A DNA stretch of 64,000 bases. Source: Leclercia adecarboxylata. GTDB lineage: Bacteria > Pseudomonadota > Gammaproteobacteria > Enterobacterales > Enterobacteriaceae. The position numbers were made by a program, and so were the translations under genes. Positions 45,430-54,283 of this stretch are shown piece after piece. Below the pieces are notes generated by a model that was given only the letters and a program-made list of their open reading frames with translations, ran no database searches and had not been told where the DNA came from. The DNA lies in the NCBI RefSeq assembly GCF_006874705.1, contig NZ_CP035382.1:4216001-4280000 (forward strand). Reading direction: 5' to 3'. Within the stretch, counting starts at the first letter, position 1. Each line of letters begins with the position of its first letter.

Positions 45430-45816
45430 ATGCCAGCCTGGGTTGAGGGTAAACTCTTTTTCTATGCGGACTCGCCGCCGCGCCGCCTGATGGAGCTCTT
45501 TTCAGTGAAATGGAGCTCAATGGTGCTGCATGCGCTGTATCACTGGCCGGATGAACGCGCCCGTACCGGTGAGTTACAGCGTAGCCTGCAGGGGATTTCC
45601 AAAAAAATGCTGTTCCAGACGCTCAAAGAGCTGGAGCAGCGAGGGTTGATTGCCCGCCATGTGTATGACGTGGTCCCACCAAAAGTCGATTACCGCCTGA
45701 CCCCACTCGGCAGAACCTTTGCCGAACCCATTGAGCAAATGTACCAGTGGGGGTTGGAAAATCAGTCCGCACTGGATCAAATGGAAGCCTGTTATCAGGC
45801 GGCGTCGTTCAGTTAA
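45430..45816 (+). CDS. HxlR-family winged-helix regulator
   Basis: This 128-residue protein has the HxlR winged helix: a helix ending FSVKWSSMVLHALYH in place of the common GGKW, then LQGISKKMLFQTLKELEQRGLI and a wing ending VDYRLTPLGR. Many HxlR proteins sense quinones or aldehydes through an N-terminal Cys. Here the only Cys is near the C-terminus (EACYQ), so the sensing mode must differ. The divergent alcohol dehydrogenase is the likely target. Confidence 0.85.
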   Translation: MPAWVEGKLFFYADSPPRRLMELFSVKWSSMVLHALYHWPDERARTGELQRSLQGISKKMLFQTLKELEQRGLIARHVYDVVPPKVDYRLTPLGRTFAEPIEQMYQWGLENQSALDQMEACYQAASFS

Positions 45817-45932
45817 CGGGCTGAATTCTCAAATGTTCCTCCTGAAAGCGCGATATTCATCACATTATGCCAGGCTTTATATGCACCACCACAAGGTGAC
45901 GATAACGCGGCCTGCTGCGCCAGACTAAAGGG

Positions 45933-47768
45933 ATGACTCATTTGAAAAATGCTAAATACACAATGCCTTTACGCGAGGAAGGGTTCATTGGTCTGGGAGA
46001 TTATGCCGCGATCGGCGAGGGCCGCTCCGTTGCGCTCATCGCCCCGGATGGCTCGATTGACTGGTGGAGCGCGCCCAATCTTGATTCCCCGCCCCTTTTC
46101 GATCGGCTGCTTGACCCAACCATCGGCGGTTTTTTCAGCCTGACGCCCGCGGTTGACTATACCGTCTCCCGCGCCTATCGCGAGGACAGCAATGTGCTGG
46201 AAACCCGCTTTGAGACGGAGGACGGCACGGTGCTGTTAACCGAATCGATTAACAGCACGCTGGCGGGGCGTCTGCCCTGGAGTGAGCTGGCGCGGCGGCT
46301 TGAGGGCGTGCGCGGCACCGTGCCTTTCAGGCTCCATTTGCGGTTTGGGACGATGGTCGAAACGCGATCGCCCTGGCGATCGGATACCTTTAAGGGCAGC
46401 GTTTACCATATCGGCGACCTGATGGCGATGCTGCACACCAGTGAAAACGTCGTCATTACGCATGCTGATGACGAAGAGATCGAAGCGGAGATCACCCTTA
46501 AAAAGGGCAGCCGGGAGGTTGTCGCGCTGCTCGTGACCCAGAGTGAACCGCTGGCCGTGCCGGACATTCAGGCGATTGATAACCGCATCGAAACCAGCCA
46601 TACCGCCTGGCAGGACTGGGTCCAGGGGCTTAAATATGATGGCCTCTATAAAGATCACGTCATTCGCTCCGCGCTGGCGCTGAAGTTCCTCTGGTATTCG
46701 CCAACCGGCGCGCTGGCCGCGGCCGCGACCACCTCCCTGCCGGAAGGGATCGGTGGAAAGAAAAATTACGACTACCGCTTTGCCTGGGTGAGAGATGCCT
46801 GCCTGATTATCAAAGCCTTTACCTATCTGGGTACCCTCGAAGAGTGTAAAGCGGCCTTTTCCTGGCTGTCGAAAACCATCATCAGGCACGGCCCGGAAAT
46901 GCAGGCCTGCTACACCCTCGAAGGCGAGCTGGTCCCGGAAGAGCGGTATGCAGAACTCCAGGGCTACCGGGATTCGCAGCCGGTACGGGTAGGTAATAAT
47001 GCCCGCAACCAGCGCCAGCTGAGCATGTATGCCGATATGCTTGGGGTGGCAAAACTGTTTGTCGAAGCGGGCCATATTCTGGATACGGGCACCTCGCGCT
47101 TCCTCGGACACCTTGCCAATCAGTGTGCCGACCGCTGGCGCATGAAGGACTCGGGGATCTGGGAGCTGCCGGAAGAGCGCCATTACACCCACTCCAAAAT
47201 GTCCTGCTGGCTGGCGCTGGACTGCGCCGTGGTGCTGGCGGAGCACAGCCATATCGAACCTACCTGGAAGGCGCGCTGGGAACGCGAGCGGGACCGGATC
47301 CGCGACTGGGTGGAAAAGCACTGCTGGTCTGAAGCCCATCAGTCCTACTGCTTCTACGTTGGCGACGGCGGGCAACTGGACGCCTCGCTGGCGCTGGTTT
47401 CACGCTACGGCGTGAAGGTGAACCCGAAACGCATGAAGCTGACCTATCAGGCTATCCACCAGCAGCTGGGCCATAACAGCGCGATGGTCTATCGCTACAG
47501 CGGCGTTGAGCAGGAGGAAAGCACCTTCATTGCCTGCTCATTCTGGCTGGCAGAGGCCTGGGCATCGATGGGCGAACCGGCGGCTGCCGCAGAGAGCATG
47601 GATGAAATACTTAAGACGCTGTGCCACCGCGGCAACGTGGAAACCTTCAATGAGATGTTTGATACCCGAACCGGCGAGTGGGTCGGCAACATGCCCCAGG
47701 GCCTGAGCCATCTCGCGCTGATCTGCGCGGCGCAGGCGATCAGCGAGCATCAACGGGAGAAGAAATAA
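45933..47768 (+). CDS. Glycoside hydrolase family 15 enzyme (glucoamylase/trehalase-like)
   Basis: This 611-residue protein has an N-terminal beta-sandwich of the bacterial GH15 type (IGLGDYAAIGEGRSVALIAP, SIDWWSAPNLDSPPLF) and a C-terminal (alpha/alpha)6 barrel. In the barrel YRFAWVRDACLIIKAF and IWELPEERHYTHSKMSCWLAL hold the expected catalytic Glu regions. It has no signal peptide, so it would act on cytoplasmic alpha-glucosides, trehalose or maltodextrins. The alternative start at Met11 (MPLREEGF) is possible. It stands alone with no sugar-transport neighbours. Confidence 0.87.
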   Translation: MTHLKNAKYTMPLREEGFIGLGDYAAIGEGRSVALIAPDGSIDWWSAPNLDSPPLFDRLLDPTIGGFFSLTPAVDYTVSRAYREDSNVLETRFETEDGTVLLTESINSTLAGRLPWSELARRLEGVRGTVPFRLHLRFGTMVETRSPWRSDTFKGSVYHIGDLMAMLHTSENVVITHADDEEIEAEITLKKGSREVVALLVTQSEPLAVPDIQAIDNRIETSHTAWQDWVQGLKYDGLYKDHVIRSALALKFLWYSPTGALAAAATTSLPEGIGGKKNYDYRFAWVRDACLIIKAFTYLGTLEECKAAFSWLSKTIIRHGPEMQACYTLEGELVPEERYAELQGYRDSQPVRVGNNARNQRQLSMYADMLGVAKLFVEAGHILDTGTSRFLGHLANQCADRWRMKDSGIWELPEERHYTHSKMSCWLALDCAVVLAEHSHIEPTWKARWERERDRIRDWVEKHCWSEAHQSYCFYVGDGGQLDASLALVSRYGVKVNPKRMKLTYQAIHQQLGHNSAMVYRYSGVEQEESTFIACSFWLAEAWASMGEPAAAAESMDEILKTLCHRGNVETFNEMFDTRTGEWVGNMPQGLSHLALICAAQAISEHQREKK

Positions 47769-47773
47769 TATCC

Positions 47774-48601
47774 TCAGGCGCGGCCCGCCCGGATAACCAT
47801 CAGGATGCCGAGCAGCACGGCGCACATCGACAGCAACATGCGCAGGCTGAATGTTTCGCCCAGCAGTGCCACGCCACCCAGGGTGGCAAGGCAAGGAACA
47901 CTCAGCTGAACCGTGCTGGCGGTCATAGCTTTCATCCTCGGCAGCAGCGTATACCACAGGGCATAGGCCGCGCCTGAGGCCAGCGCCCCGGACGTCATGG
48001 CTAACAACAGTCCGGGCGCGCTGGCAAATCGTTCCACCGACGGCAAAAGAGAGAGAATGAGGGTGAAAGGCACGGCCAGTATAAAATTCCCCGTCGTTGC
48101 CGGTATCGCCTCCGGCATGCTTTTCCCTTTCACCGAGTAGTAGGCCCAGGCCAGCCCGGAGCCGATCATCATCAGCGCACTGGTCGGTTCCGGGGCATGC
48201 GCGCCGGGGAGCAGAAGCAGCACCGTTCCTGCCACCGCCAGAAACAGCCCCGCCCCCTTCAGTACACCGACCTTTTCTCCCTGCCGCCAGCCATAGATAA
48301 CCATTGCCGTCTGAACGGTGCCGAACAGCAACAGCGCCCCGGTTCCGGTATCGATCCGGAGATAGGACCAGGACATCGCCAGGACATACAGCGTCAGGGC
48401 CAGGCCGCTGCGCCAGTCATAATGTATTTTCGATGCCGGTTTTTTTCTGACGCTCATCAGAATAACCAGGAACAGGGCCCCGCTGACGATCCGCACATCG
48501 CTGAAGGTCGCCGGATCGATGTATCCGCTGGTCAGCGCCACCCTGCACAGGACGGAGTTCGCGGCAAACGCCAGCATGGTAAGTATTATTTTTCCTGTCA
48601 T
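47774..48601 (-). CDS. EamA/DMT-family transporter
   Basis: This 275-residue protein has about ten membrane helices. It starts MTGKIILTMLAFAANSVLCR, and the second EamA repeat includes GSGLAWAYYSVKGKSMP. It is probably a metabolite or drug exporter of the inner membrane. I take the ATG at 48601; an in-frame GTG at 48613 would add MRYD. It lies convergent with the GH15 gene (5 bases between stops) and divergent from yedK. Confidence 0.82.
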   Translation of the reverse strand: MTGKIILTMLAFAANSVLCRVALTSGYIDPATFSDVRIVSGALFLVILMSVRKKPASKIHYDWRSGLALTLYVLAMSWSYLRIDTGTGALLLFGTVQTAMVIYGWRQGEKVGVLKGAGLFLAVAGTVLLLLPGAHAPEPTSALMMIGSGLAWAYYSVKGKSMPEAIPATTGNFILAVPFTLILSLLPSVERFASAPGLLLAMTSGALASGAAYALWYTLLPRMKAMTASTVQLSVPCLATLGGVALLGETFSLRMLLSMCAVLLGILMVIRAGRA

Positions 48602-48684
48602 ATCGTATCTCACAAGTGAAACCTGCCCGAAGCCCTTCAGCTATGCCCCCTATCCTATACTTAAGCAAACCTTCGGAGGTGACT

Positions 48685-49362
48685 ATGTGTGGACGTTTCG
48701 CCCAGGCCCAGACCCGGGAAGAGTACCTTGCCTTTCTTGCCGATGAAGCGGATTGCAACATCCCCTACGATCCGGAACCTATCGGGCGCTATAACGTCGC
48801 GCCCGGCACCAAAGTCTTACTGCTCAGCGAGCGCGAGGACCAGTTGCATCTCGACCCCGTCTTCTGGGGTTACGCCCCCGGCTGGTGGGACAAGCCACCG
48901 CTGATCAATGCCCGGCAGGAGACCGCCGCCAGCAGCCGGATGTTTAAACCGCTGTGGCACCATGGCCGGGCAATTGTCTTTGCCGACGGCTGGTTCGAGT
49001 GGAAAAAAGAGGGGGATAAAAAGCAGCCTTACTTTCTCTATCGCGCCGACGGGCAACCTATTTTTATGGCGGCCATCGGCAGTACGCCGTTTGAACGCGG
49101 GGATGAGGCTGAAGGATTTCTGATCGTTACCGCCGCGGCGGATAAAGGGCTGGTGGATATCCACGATCGGCGCCCACTGGTGTTAACGCCAGAGGCGGCG
49201 CGGGAATGGCTGCGCGAAACGGTGAGCGGGCAAGAGGCAGAAGAGATCGCGCAGACGGGAGCCGTCCCCGCAGACCAGTTCCACTGGCATGCCGTGACCC
49301 GGGCGGTGGGGAATATAAGAAACCAGGGGCCAGAATTAATTGAGAACATCGGTGAGGTGTAA
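48685..49362 (+). CDS. yedK: YedK, SRAP/HMCES-family abasic-site shield
   Basis: This 225-residue protein begins MCGRF, so that Cys2, exposed after Met removal, can crosslink to abasic sites in single-stranded DNA. The other active-site residues are in place: N75 (INARQET), E105 (DGWFEW) and H159 (DIHDRRPLVL). This matches E. coli YedK (222 aa). The ATG at 48685 is the only start that gives Cys2, and it has a CGGAGG site. In the window it lies two genes from an SOS-controlled umuC. Confidence 0.94.
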   Translation: MCGRFAQAQTREEYLAFLADEADCNIPYDPEPIGRYNVAPGTKVLLLSEREDQLHLDPVFWGYAPGWWDKPPLINARQETAASSRMFKPLWHHGRAIVFADGWFEWKKEGDKKQPYFLYRADGQPIFMAAIGSTPFERGDEAEGFLIVTAAADKGLVDIHDRRPLVLTPEAAREWLRETVSGQEAEEIAQTGAVPADQFHWHAVTRAVGNIRNQGPELIENIGEV

Positions 49363-49490
49363 AATAACGTCAATGGCATTGACAGCTATTATTTCTGGAA
49401 CTTACTAACACCCAAAAAATATAAAAAATGTCGTAAGCGAAGCGGCAAAATAATATCCAGGAGGGCCTGAATCAGGCCCCCGCTTTACAC

Positions 49491-49670
49491 TTAAACAACC
49501 TGTTTTGGCCAGCGTCTCCTTTTCGGGAGTGGCACGCATGAGTGGGTAGTGAGTCGGGTTCCACAGACGGAACAAACAGCACCATGAGGTTGGGTTTGCG
49601 CTGGACTAAACGTGGTAAAACGAAATCGCTTACTTGTGCAAACCGGGCACTCAAATTTTAGGTTGGGAAT
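49491..49670 (-). CDS. Small zinc-ribbon protein with apparent AUU start
   Basis: A 59-codon frame reads (M)PNLKFECPVCTSKRFRF...PHGAVCSVCG, with two CxxC knuckles. It aligns with the protein at 2099-2287 across the whole core (F-x-CP-x-C...FR-x-T...PHGA-x-C-x-x-C). There is no ATG, GTG or TTG in this frame after the upstream stop. ATT at 49668-49670 falls exactly at the position of the paralogue's Met and has GGAGG four bases upstream. AUU starts are rare, with infC and pcnB as known cases. An adjacent out-of-frame ORF is spurious. Function is unknown. Confidence 0.68.
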   Translation of the reverse strand: MPNLKFECPVCTSKRFRFTTFSPAQTQPHGAVCSVCGTRLTTHSCVPLPKRRRWPKQVV

Positions 49671-49801
49671 AGCCCCTCCGGGCAGGTGAATAGAACGACC
49701 ACCATAACGTAAATATCAATCGACCAGGGATATATCGTATAAAAACACCCCGTTTCGCATATATTTCTTTTCACTCTCCATATTATTTTAGCGATAACGA
49801 A

Positions 49802-51067
49802 TTATCTCACCCGCAATAAATCAGAAAAACGCGTGGTATATCGGGGAGATAGCATCTCTCTTTTCATTTGCCATTGCTGTTCGATGCCCTGCCCCGCAAA
49901 CCAGAGGGTTCCGCGCCCTTCTTTTTTATTCAGTTCATCGATGACTGCCATCAGCTCTGCGCTGTTGCGCCGGGGAGGATTTTCATCAAACAGATTGAGC
50001 TGAGCGACGCCAAGGCTGAAAAAATCCCCCAGCATGACCCCGGCTTTCTGATAGCGCAGCCCCTCTTTCCAGATGGCGTCCAGACAGCGCGTTGCCGCGT
50101 TAATAATATCCCGGCTGTCTTCGGTGGGCGTCAGCAGTTTGACTGAGGCGCTGTTGCCATAGTAAGGCTCGTTCAGCGCGAACGGCGAGGTCTTCACGAA
50201 GGCGGAAATAAACCGGCAGTACTGATGCTCGGCCCGCAGTTTTTCGGCGGCACGGGCGGCATAGCTGCAGATAGCCTGGCGCATCGACTCATAATCGCTG
50301 ATCCGCTCGCCGAACGAGCGGGAGCACATAATTTCCTGCTTGTCCGGTACAAATTCTTCAAATCCCAGGCAGGACTCGCCGCGCAGTTCCCGCACGGTGC
50401 GCTCCAGCACCACGCTGAAATGTTTGCGGATAACGGCGGTATGGGTGTCAGCCAGATCCAGCACCGTTTTAATTCCCATCGCATCGAGTCTTTTACTCAA
50501 TCGCCGCCCGACGCCCCACACCTCTTCGACGGGCAGCGCCGCCATCAGTTTACGTTGCCGTGCGATGCTGGATAAATCGAGCACGCCCCCGGTCTGCCGC
50601 TGCCATTTTTTCGCTGCGAAATTCGCCAGTTTGGCGAGCGTTTTGGTAGGCGCAATACCGACCCCGACGGTGAGGTGCGTACGTTTCTCAACGGTATGTC
50701 GAATTTCGCGGCCAAAGGCCTCCAGGTTGAGGCAGTTGCTGACCCCGGTGAGATCGCAAAAGGCTTCATCAATCGAGTAGATCTCGACTCGCGGGGTGAT
50801 CTCTTCCAGGGTGGTCATCACCCGGAGGCTCATATCGGCGTAAAGTTCGTAGTTACTGCTGAAGGTGACAATGCCGTGGCGGCGGAAAATCTCTCTCTGT
50901 TTGAAATAAGGCGCCCCCATTGTCACCAGCCCTTTCGCTTCGGCGCTGCGGGCGATGACGCAGCCATCGTTATTCGACAGCACCACCACCGGGCGCCCCT
51001 TCAGGTCCGGGCGAAAAACAGTTTCGCAGGAGGCATAGAAGCTATTCACGTCGACAAGCGCAAACAT
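49802..51067 (-). CDS. umuC: UmuC, Y-family DNA polymerase (Pol V catalytic subunit)
   Basis: This 421-residue translesion polymerase has catalytic acids D6 (MFALVDVN) and D100/E101 (YSIDEAF), palm, thumb and little-finger domains. A C-terminal beta-clamp motif QLNLF lies near 360. It is full length compared with E. coli UmuC (422 aa). In E. coli, UmuC needs UmuD' to form Pol V; here no umuD precedes it. Instead a 16-residue ORF behind a LexA box ends three bases upstream. No clear ribosome site lies before the ATG, which suggests translational coupling to that ORF. Confidence 0.95.
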   Translation of the reverse strand: MFALVDVNSFYASCETVFRPDLKGRPVVVLSNNDGCVIARSAEAKGLVTMGAPYFKQREIFRRHGIVTFSSNYELYADMSLRVMTTLEEITPRVEIYSIDEAFCDLTGVSNCLNLEAFGREIRHTVEKRTHLTVGVGIAPTKTLAKLANFAAKKWQRQTGGVLDLSSIARQRKLMAALPVEEVWGVGRRLSKRLDAMGIKTVLDLADTHTAVIRKHFSVVLERTVRELRGESCLGFEEFVPDKQEIMCSRSFGERISDYESMRQAICSYAARAAEKLRAEHQYCRFISAFVKTSPFALNEPYYGNSASVKLLTPTEDSRDIINAATRCLDAIWKEGLRYQKAGVMLGDFFSLGVAQLNLFDENPPRRNSAELMAVIDELNKKEGRGTLWFAGQGIEQQWQMKREMLSPRYTTRFSDLLRVR

Positions 51068-51069
51068 GA

Positions 51070-51120
51070 TTATTTGCGCGCTTTAACAGGCGCGGTAACG
51101 CGCGGAAAGATAAACGGCAT
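51070..51120 (-). CDS. 16-residue leader ORF at the umuD position
   Basis: ATG at 51118-51120 opens a 16-codon frame ([16 protein letters not shown], then TAA), which ends two bases before the umuC ATG. It sits where umuD would be, directly behind the LexA box. Its start (MPFIFPR) is faintly like UmuD's MLFIKPA and its end (VKARK) like UmuD's VVKAMR. It could therefore be the scar of an in-frame umuD deletion. Its translation probably delivers ribosomes to umuC. Confidence 0.5.
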   Translation of the reverse strand: MPFIFPRVTAPVKARK

Positions 51121-51138
51121 AGTATCAAATCCATTTAA

Positions 51139-51154
51139 CTGTATATTTATACAG
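51139..51154. promoter_or_regulatory. LexA box (SOS box) of umuC
   Basis: CTGTATATTTATACAG is a canonical CTG-N10-CAG site with extended TA flanks (AACTG...CAGTA). It is among the best possible matches to the LexA consensus and lies about 20 bases upstream of the leader ORF. Tight SOS repression of umuC is expected. Confidence 0.93.
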
Positions 51155-51375
51155 TATCCATGAATTTAAGGATAAATCAAGGCGCTGCCCGCTGATTCAA
51201 CGAAAGCGGTACCGACGCGGATTTAGTGCGCAACCTTGCCTTCTATCGTAATTTGCACGCCGGATTGTTTAATTAGTTACCTGAATCTTTGCTCAGTATG
51301 TCTGTGCAGTGCTAAGGTAACAAGCGTCGGAAACGACACTCTAAATGGCAAAAACGACATCTCGCGAAGGTAACT

Positions 51376-52359
51376 ATGCTGGAAATTGGTTTGTATCTTT
51401 ACCCCGGGGTTCAGCAGGCTGCCGTGCTTGGGCTGAACGATCTCTTTGGCGTGGCCAACATGTTTTCCCAAAAATATCAGGCAAATAAAGCGAACCTGCT
51501 GAGAGTGACACACTGGCAGCAGCCTGGCCCGAAAGACCTTCCTGTGCGCGTTTTTGATACGGAACCTGAAGCCGACCCGACGTTACCCTCCGCGATAATC
51601 GTCCCGCCGACCTTACGCGAGCCTGCCATCATTGGCACGACGCCGGCGTTAACGCCATGGCTTACCGGTCTGCACAATCAGGGGGTTATCCTGAGTTCCG
51701 TATGCGCTGGCGCGTTTGTCCTGGCATCAACGGGGTTAATGAACGGGCGGAAAATGACCACGCACTGGGCCTATGCCGATTTACTGAGCCAGCGTTTTCC
51801 CGACATAGAGGTCGATGTGAATCAGCTCATTATTGATGACGGCGAGATCATCACCGCGGGCGGGCTTATGTCCTGGACAGACCTCGGCTTGCGGTTAGTG
51901 CATCGGCTGCTCGGTCCGACCGTGATGATCGACACCGCGCGCATGCTGCTTGTCGATCCACCCGGGCGCGAGCAACGCTATTACAGCGTCTTCTCGCCGC
52001 GTCTGACCCATGGCGACGCGGCGGTCCTTAAGGTGCAACACTGGCTCCAGGCAACGCAGGCAAAAGATGCCACCCTGTCGAGCCTGGCGGCGCAGGCGGG
52101 ATTAGAAGAGCGTACATTTCTGCGCCGCTTTCAGAAGGCAACCGGGATGACCAGCACGGAATATTGTCAGCACCTGCGCGTTGGCCGGGCGCAGGAGCTT
52201 TTGCAGTTCAGCAGCGATTCATTTGATCGCATCGCGTGGGAAGTGGGCTACAGCGATCCCGGCGCCCTGCGTAAGATTTTCACCCGCATTGTCGGGCTCA
52301 CCCCCGGAGAATATCGCCGTCGCTTTAGCGCCAGCCAGGCAAAGGAACAGATGGCATAA
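51376..52359 (+). CDS. GlxA-family regulator (DJ-1/PfpI-like domain plus AraC HTH)
   Basis: This 327-residue protein has an N-terminal DJ-1/PfpI-like domain (LEIGLYLYPGVQQAAVLGLN, and VCAGAFVLASTGLMNGR at the elbow Cys). The C-terminal AraC helix-turn-helix pair spans about residues 225-320 (LSSLAAQAGLEERTFLRRFQ, then WEVGYSDPGALRKIFTRIVG). This is the GlxA architecture. An isochorismatase-fold hydrolase follows on the same strand and is the likely target. The effector is unknown. Confidence 0.86.
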   Translation: MLEIGLYLYPGVQQAAVLGLNDLFGVANMFSQKYQANKANLLRVTHWQQPGPKDLPVRVFDTEPEADPTLPSAIIVPPTLREPAIIGTTPALTPWLTGLHNQGVILSSVCAGAFVLASTGLMNGRKMTTHWAYADLLSQRFPDIEVDVNQLIIDDGEIITAGGLMSWTDLGLRLVHRLLGPTVMIDTARMLLVDPPGREQRYYSVFSPRLTHGDAAVLKVQHWLQATQAKDATLSSLAAQAGLEERTFLRRFQKATGMTSTEYCQHLRVGRAQELLQFSSDSFDRIAWEVGYSDPGALRKIFTRIVGLTPGEYRRRFSASQAKEQMA

Positions 52360-52461
52360 AATGGCGATATCACCCCTTATTATGTCGTTTACGCCACTTC
52401 AGCCCCATCCCTTTCGCTGTCAAACTTGTGCTTCAATGAGCCATAAAACAGGAATGAGATA

Positions 52462-53010
52462 ATGAAACAACGCGGTTTAATCGTCATCGATCTGCAAAAC
52501 GAATATCTGCCAGGCGGTAAATTACCCCTGACCGGCATCGAGGCGGCAGCGCATAACGCAGCGCTTGCTATTGCTGACGCACGTTCAAAAGAGATCCCCG
52601 TCTTCCATATTCGTCATGAGTTCGCTCATGGCGAAGCACCGGTGTTTGTTCCCGGGACTGAGGGTGTGGAGATCCAGCCAACCGTTAAGCCCGCAGCGGA
52701 TGAAGCGGTGATCGTGAAGAATTTCGTCAACGCCTTCCGGGACACTGACTTAAAAGCGCAGCTGGATGCGAAAGGCGTTGAAGAGGTGATTATCGTGGGG
52801 GCGATGAGCCATATGTGTGTGGATGCCTGCGTGCGGGCGGCGGCAGATATGGGCTACCCGGTTACCGTCCTGCATGATGCCTGCGCCACCCTTGACCTGT
52901 CTTTTGGCGGAGTCACTGTACCGGCGGCCCAGGTTCATGCTGCGATGATGGCCGCATTTGAGTTTGGCTATGGCAAAGTCCAGTCAACATCAGACTATCT
53001 GTCTGCATAA
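52462..53010 (+). CDS. Isochorismatase-fold cysteine hydrolase
   Basis: This 182-residue protein has the catalytic triad of the family at D10 (LIVIDLQNEY), K86 (VIVKNFVNAF) and C119 (VGAMSHMCVDACVRAA). The cis-peptide VGAMSHMC region resembles nicotinamidase-like amidases. The substrate cannot be assigned. A GlxA-type regulator lies directly upstream on the same strand, with 102 bases between. A short hairpin (AGCGTCCCTTTTCAGGGACG, then CTTTTT, near 53021-53046) after the stop looks like an intrinsic terminator. Confidence 0.87.
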   Translation: MKQRGLIVIDLQNEYLPGGKLPLTGIEAAAHNAALAIADARSKEIPVFHIRHEFAHGEAPVFVPGTEGVEIQPTVKPAADEAVIVKNFVNAFRDTDLKAQLDAKGVEEVIIVGAMSHMCVDACVRAAADMGYPVTVLHDACATLDLSFGGVTVPAAQVHAAMMAAFEFGYGKVQSTSDYLSA

Positions 53011-53020
53011 TCCCGTGCCA

Positions 53021-53046
53021 GCGTCCCTTTTCAGGGACGCTTTTTA
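53021..53046 (+). terminator. Intrinsic terminator after the isochorismatase-like gene
   Basis: AGCGTCCCT and AGGGACGCT form a 9-bp stem around TTTC, followed by TTTT. It lies about ten bases after the stop at 53010. Confidence 0.85.
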
Positions 53047-53056
53047 ATAGGTGTGG

Positions 53057-54142
53057 TTAAAGGTTGACGGGCATTTCATAGACATCTGCAATCAGTTCCG
53101 TCGAGCGATAAATTGCCTCCTGAGAGTGCCCCAGATTCAGTAGCATAATTTCATCAGCATCAATGCGCTGTTGCCAGACGGCCAGCTGGTCAACCACCTG
53201 GTTACCGGTGCCGCTCATGATTTTGGCATTCCACATTTTAATCAGCTGCAACTCTCCCGAAGAATAACCGTAGTTTTCGGCTTCCTGCGGCGTTGGGACG
53301 ATAAATGAGCGGCCTGTGCTCATGCGCATCATCGCGTGGGAATAGGCCCATGCCTGACGCCGGGCTTCACTCTCATCATCCGCTGCCATCACGCCAAAAC
53401 TGGCAATAACATAAGGCCGGTCAAGATTTGCAGAAGGACGGAAGTTCTGCCGATAGACCTTGATGGCCATCATGACGTTCTGATCGGCCAGATGCGCAGC
53501 AAACGCAAACGGATACCCCATTTGCGCCGCCAGCCGGGCAGAATAGTCGGACGAACCCAGCAGCCAGACGGGGGGACGCTGATACGCGCCTGGCACCCCA
53601 TTTTCTTTATCCTGCAGCGGGCCGGGAACGGCATACACGCCTGCCTTTTGCCACGGATGCCCTTTCGGGAAATCGCCTTTCAGGAAGTGCATTAACTCAT
53701 CAAGTTGTTTCGGGAAACTGTCTGCTCCCACGTCACCGCGCCGCAACGCCGACGCGGTGGCCATATCGGTTCCCGGGGCACGACCGACGCCCAGATCAAT
53801 ACGCCCCGGCGCAAGGGAGGCCAGCAATCCGAACTGTTCAGCCACCACCAGCGGCGGAAAGTTAGGTAACATCATCCCACCCGCGCCAAGCCGGATATGG
53901 GTCGTTTCACCAATTAACCGCGCCAGCAATAACGGCGGCGAAGGGGTAGTAACGCCAGGCATAGCGTGGTGCTCCGCAAGCCAGTAACGGGTAAAACCAC
54001 GCTTATCAGCCAGACGGGCAAGCCGGATGCTCCCCGACAGCGCCTCATGCGCCGTTACCCCTTTTCCCGCCATAGCGAAGTCCAGCACGGAAAGTGGAAC
54101 CGGAGCCCCGCCCCGGCGCGTACCAAAAATGACCTGATTCAC
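53057..54142 (-). CDS. Luciferase-like (LLM) flavin oxidoreductase, group 1
   Basis: This 361-residue protein has the LLM group 1 signature: PLSVLDFAM near 15-23, GFTRYWLAEHHAMPG, IRLGAGGMMLPNFPPLVVAEQFG and PGRIDLGVGRAPG. It resembles E. coli YhbW of unknown function. FMN and O2 dependence is expected. The start is probably the GTG at 54142, with an AGGA site, since the longer frame adds a poorly coding segment. Its stop lies 46 bases from the convergent hydrolase gene. Confidence 0.86.
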   Translation of the reverse strand: MNQVIFGTRRGGAPVPLSVLDFAMAGKGVTAHEALSGSIRLARLADKRGFTRYWLAEHHAMPGVTTPSPPLLLARLIGETTHIRLGAGGMMLPNFPPLVVAEQFGLLASLAPGRIDLGVGRAPGTDMATASALRRGDVGADSFPKQLDELMHFLKGDFPKGHPWQKAGVYAVPGPLQDKENGVPGAYQRPPVWLLGSSDYSARLAAQMGYPFAFAAHLADQNVMMAIKVYRQNFRPSANLDRPYVIASFGVMAADDESEARRQAWAYSHAMMRMSTGRSFIVPTPQEAENYGYSSGELQLIKMWNAKIMSGTGNQVVDQLAVWQQRIDADEIMLLNLGHSQEAIYRSTELIADVYEMPVNL

Positions 54143-54283
54143 ACTGTCGTTCCTCAAAATGCGAAGGCGGCTACGTCTGGATGACGTAGCGCAGAGGAGA
54201 CAAATTTTGCGGAGAATAACGTCAGGGCACAATTGACCTGAATGACAATATTAAAAACTATTGGGCCAATCGCTGGGATATGT

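Noticed and set aside
46236..47375. 379-codon ORF antisense to the GH15 gene
   Set aside because: The GH15 reading is supported by family motifs; the antisense product has none.
49472..49654. 60-codon ORF on the minus strand
   Set aside because: It overlaps the zinc-ribbon frame in another phase and has no domain or family resemblance, whereas the alternative frame aligns with a paralogue.
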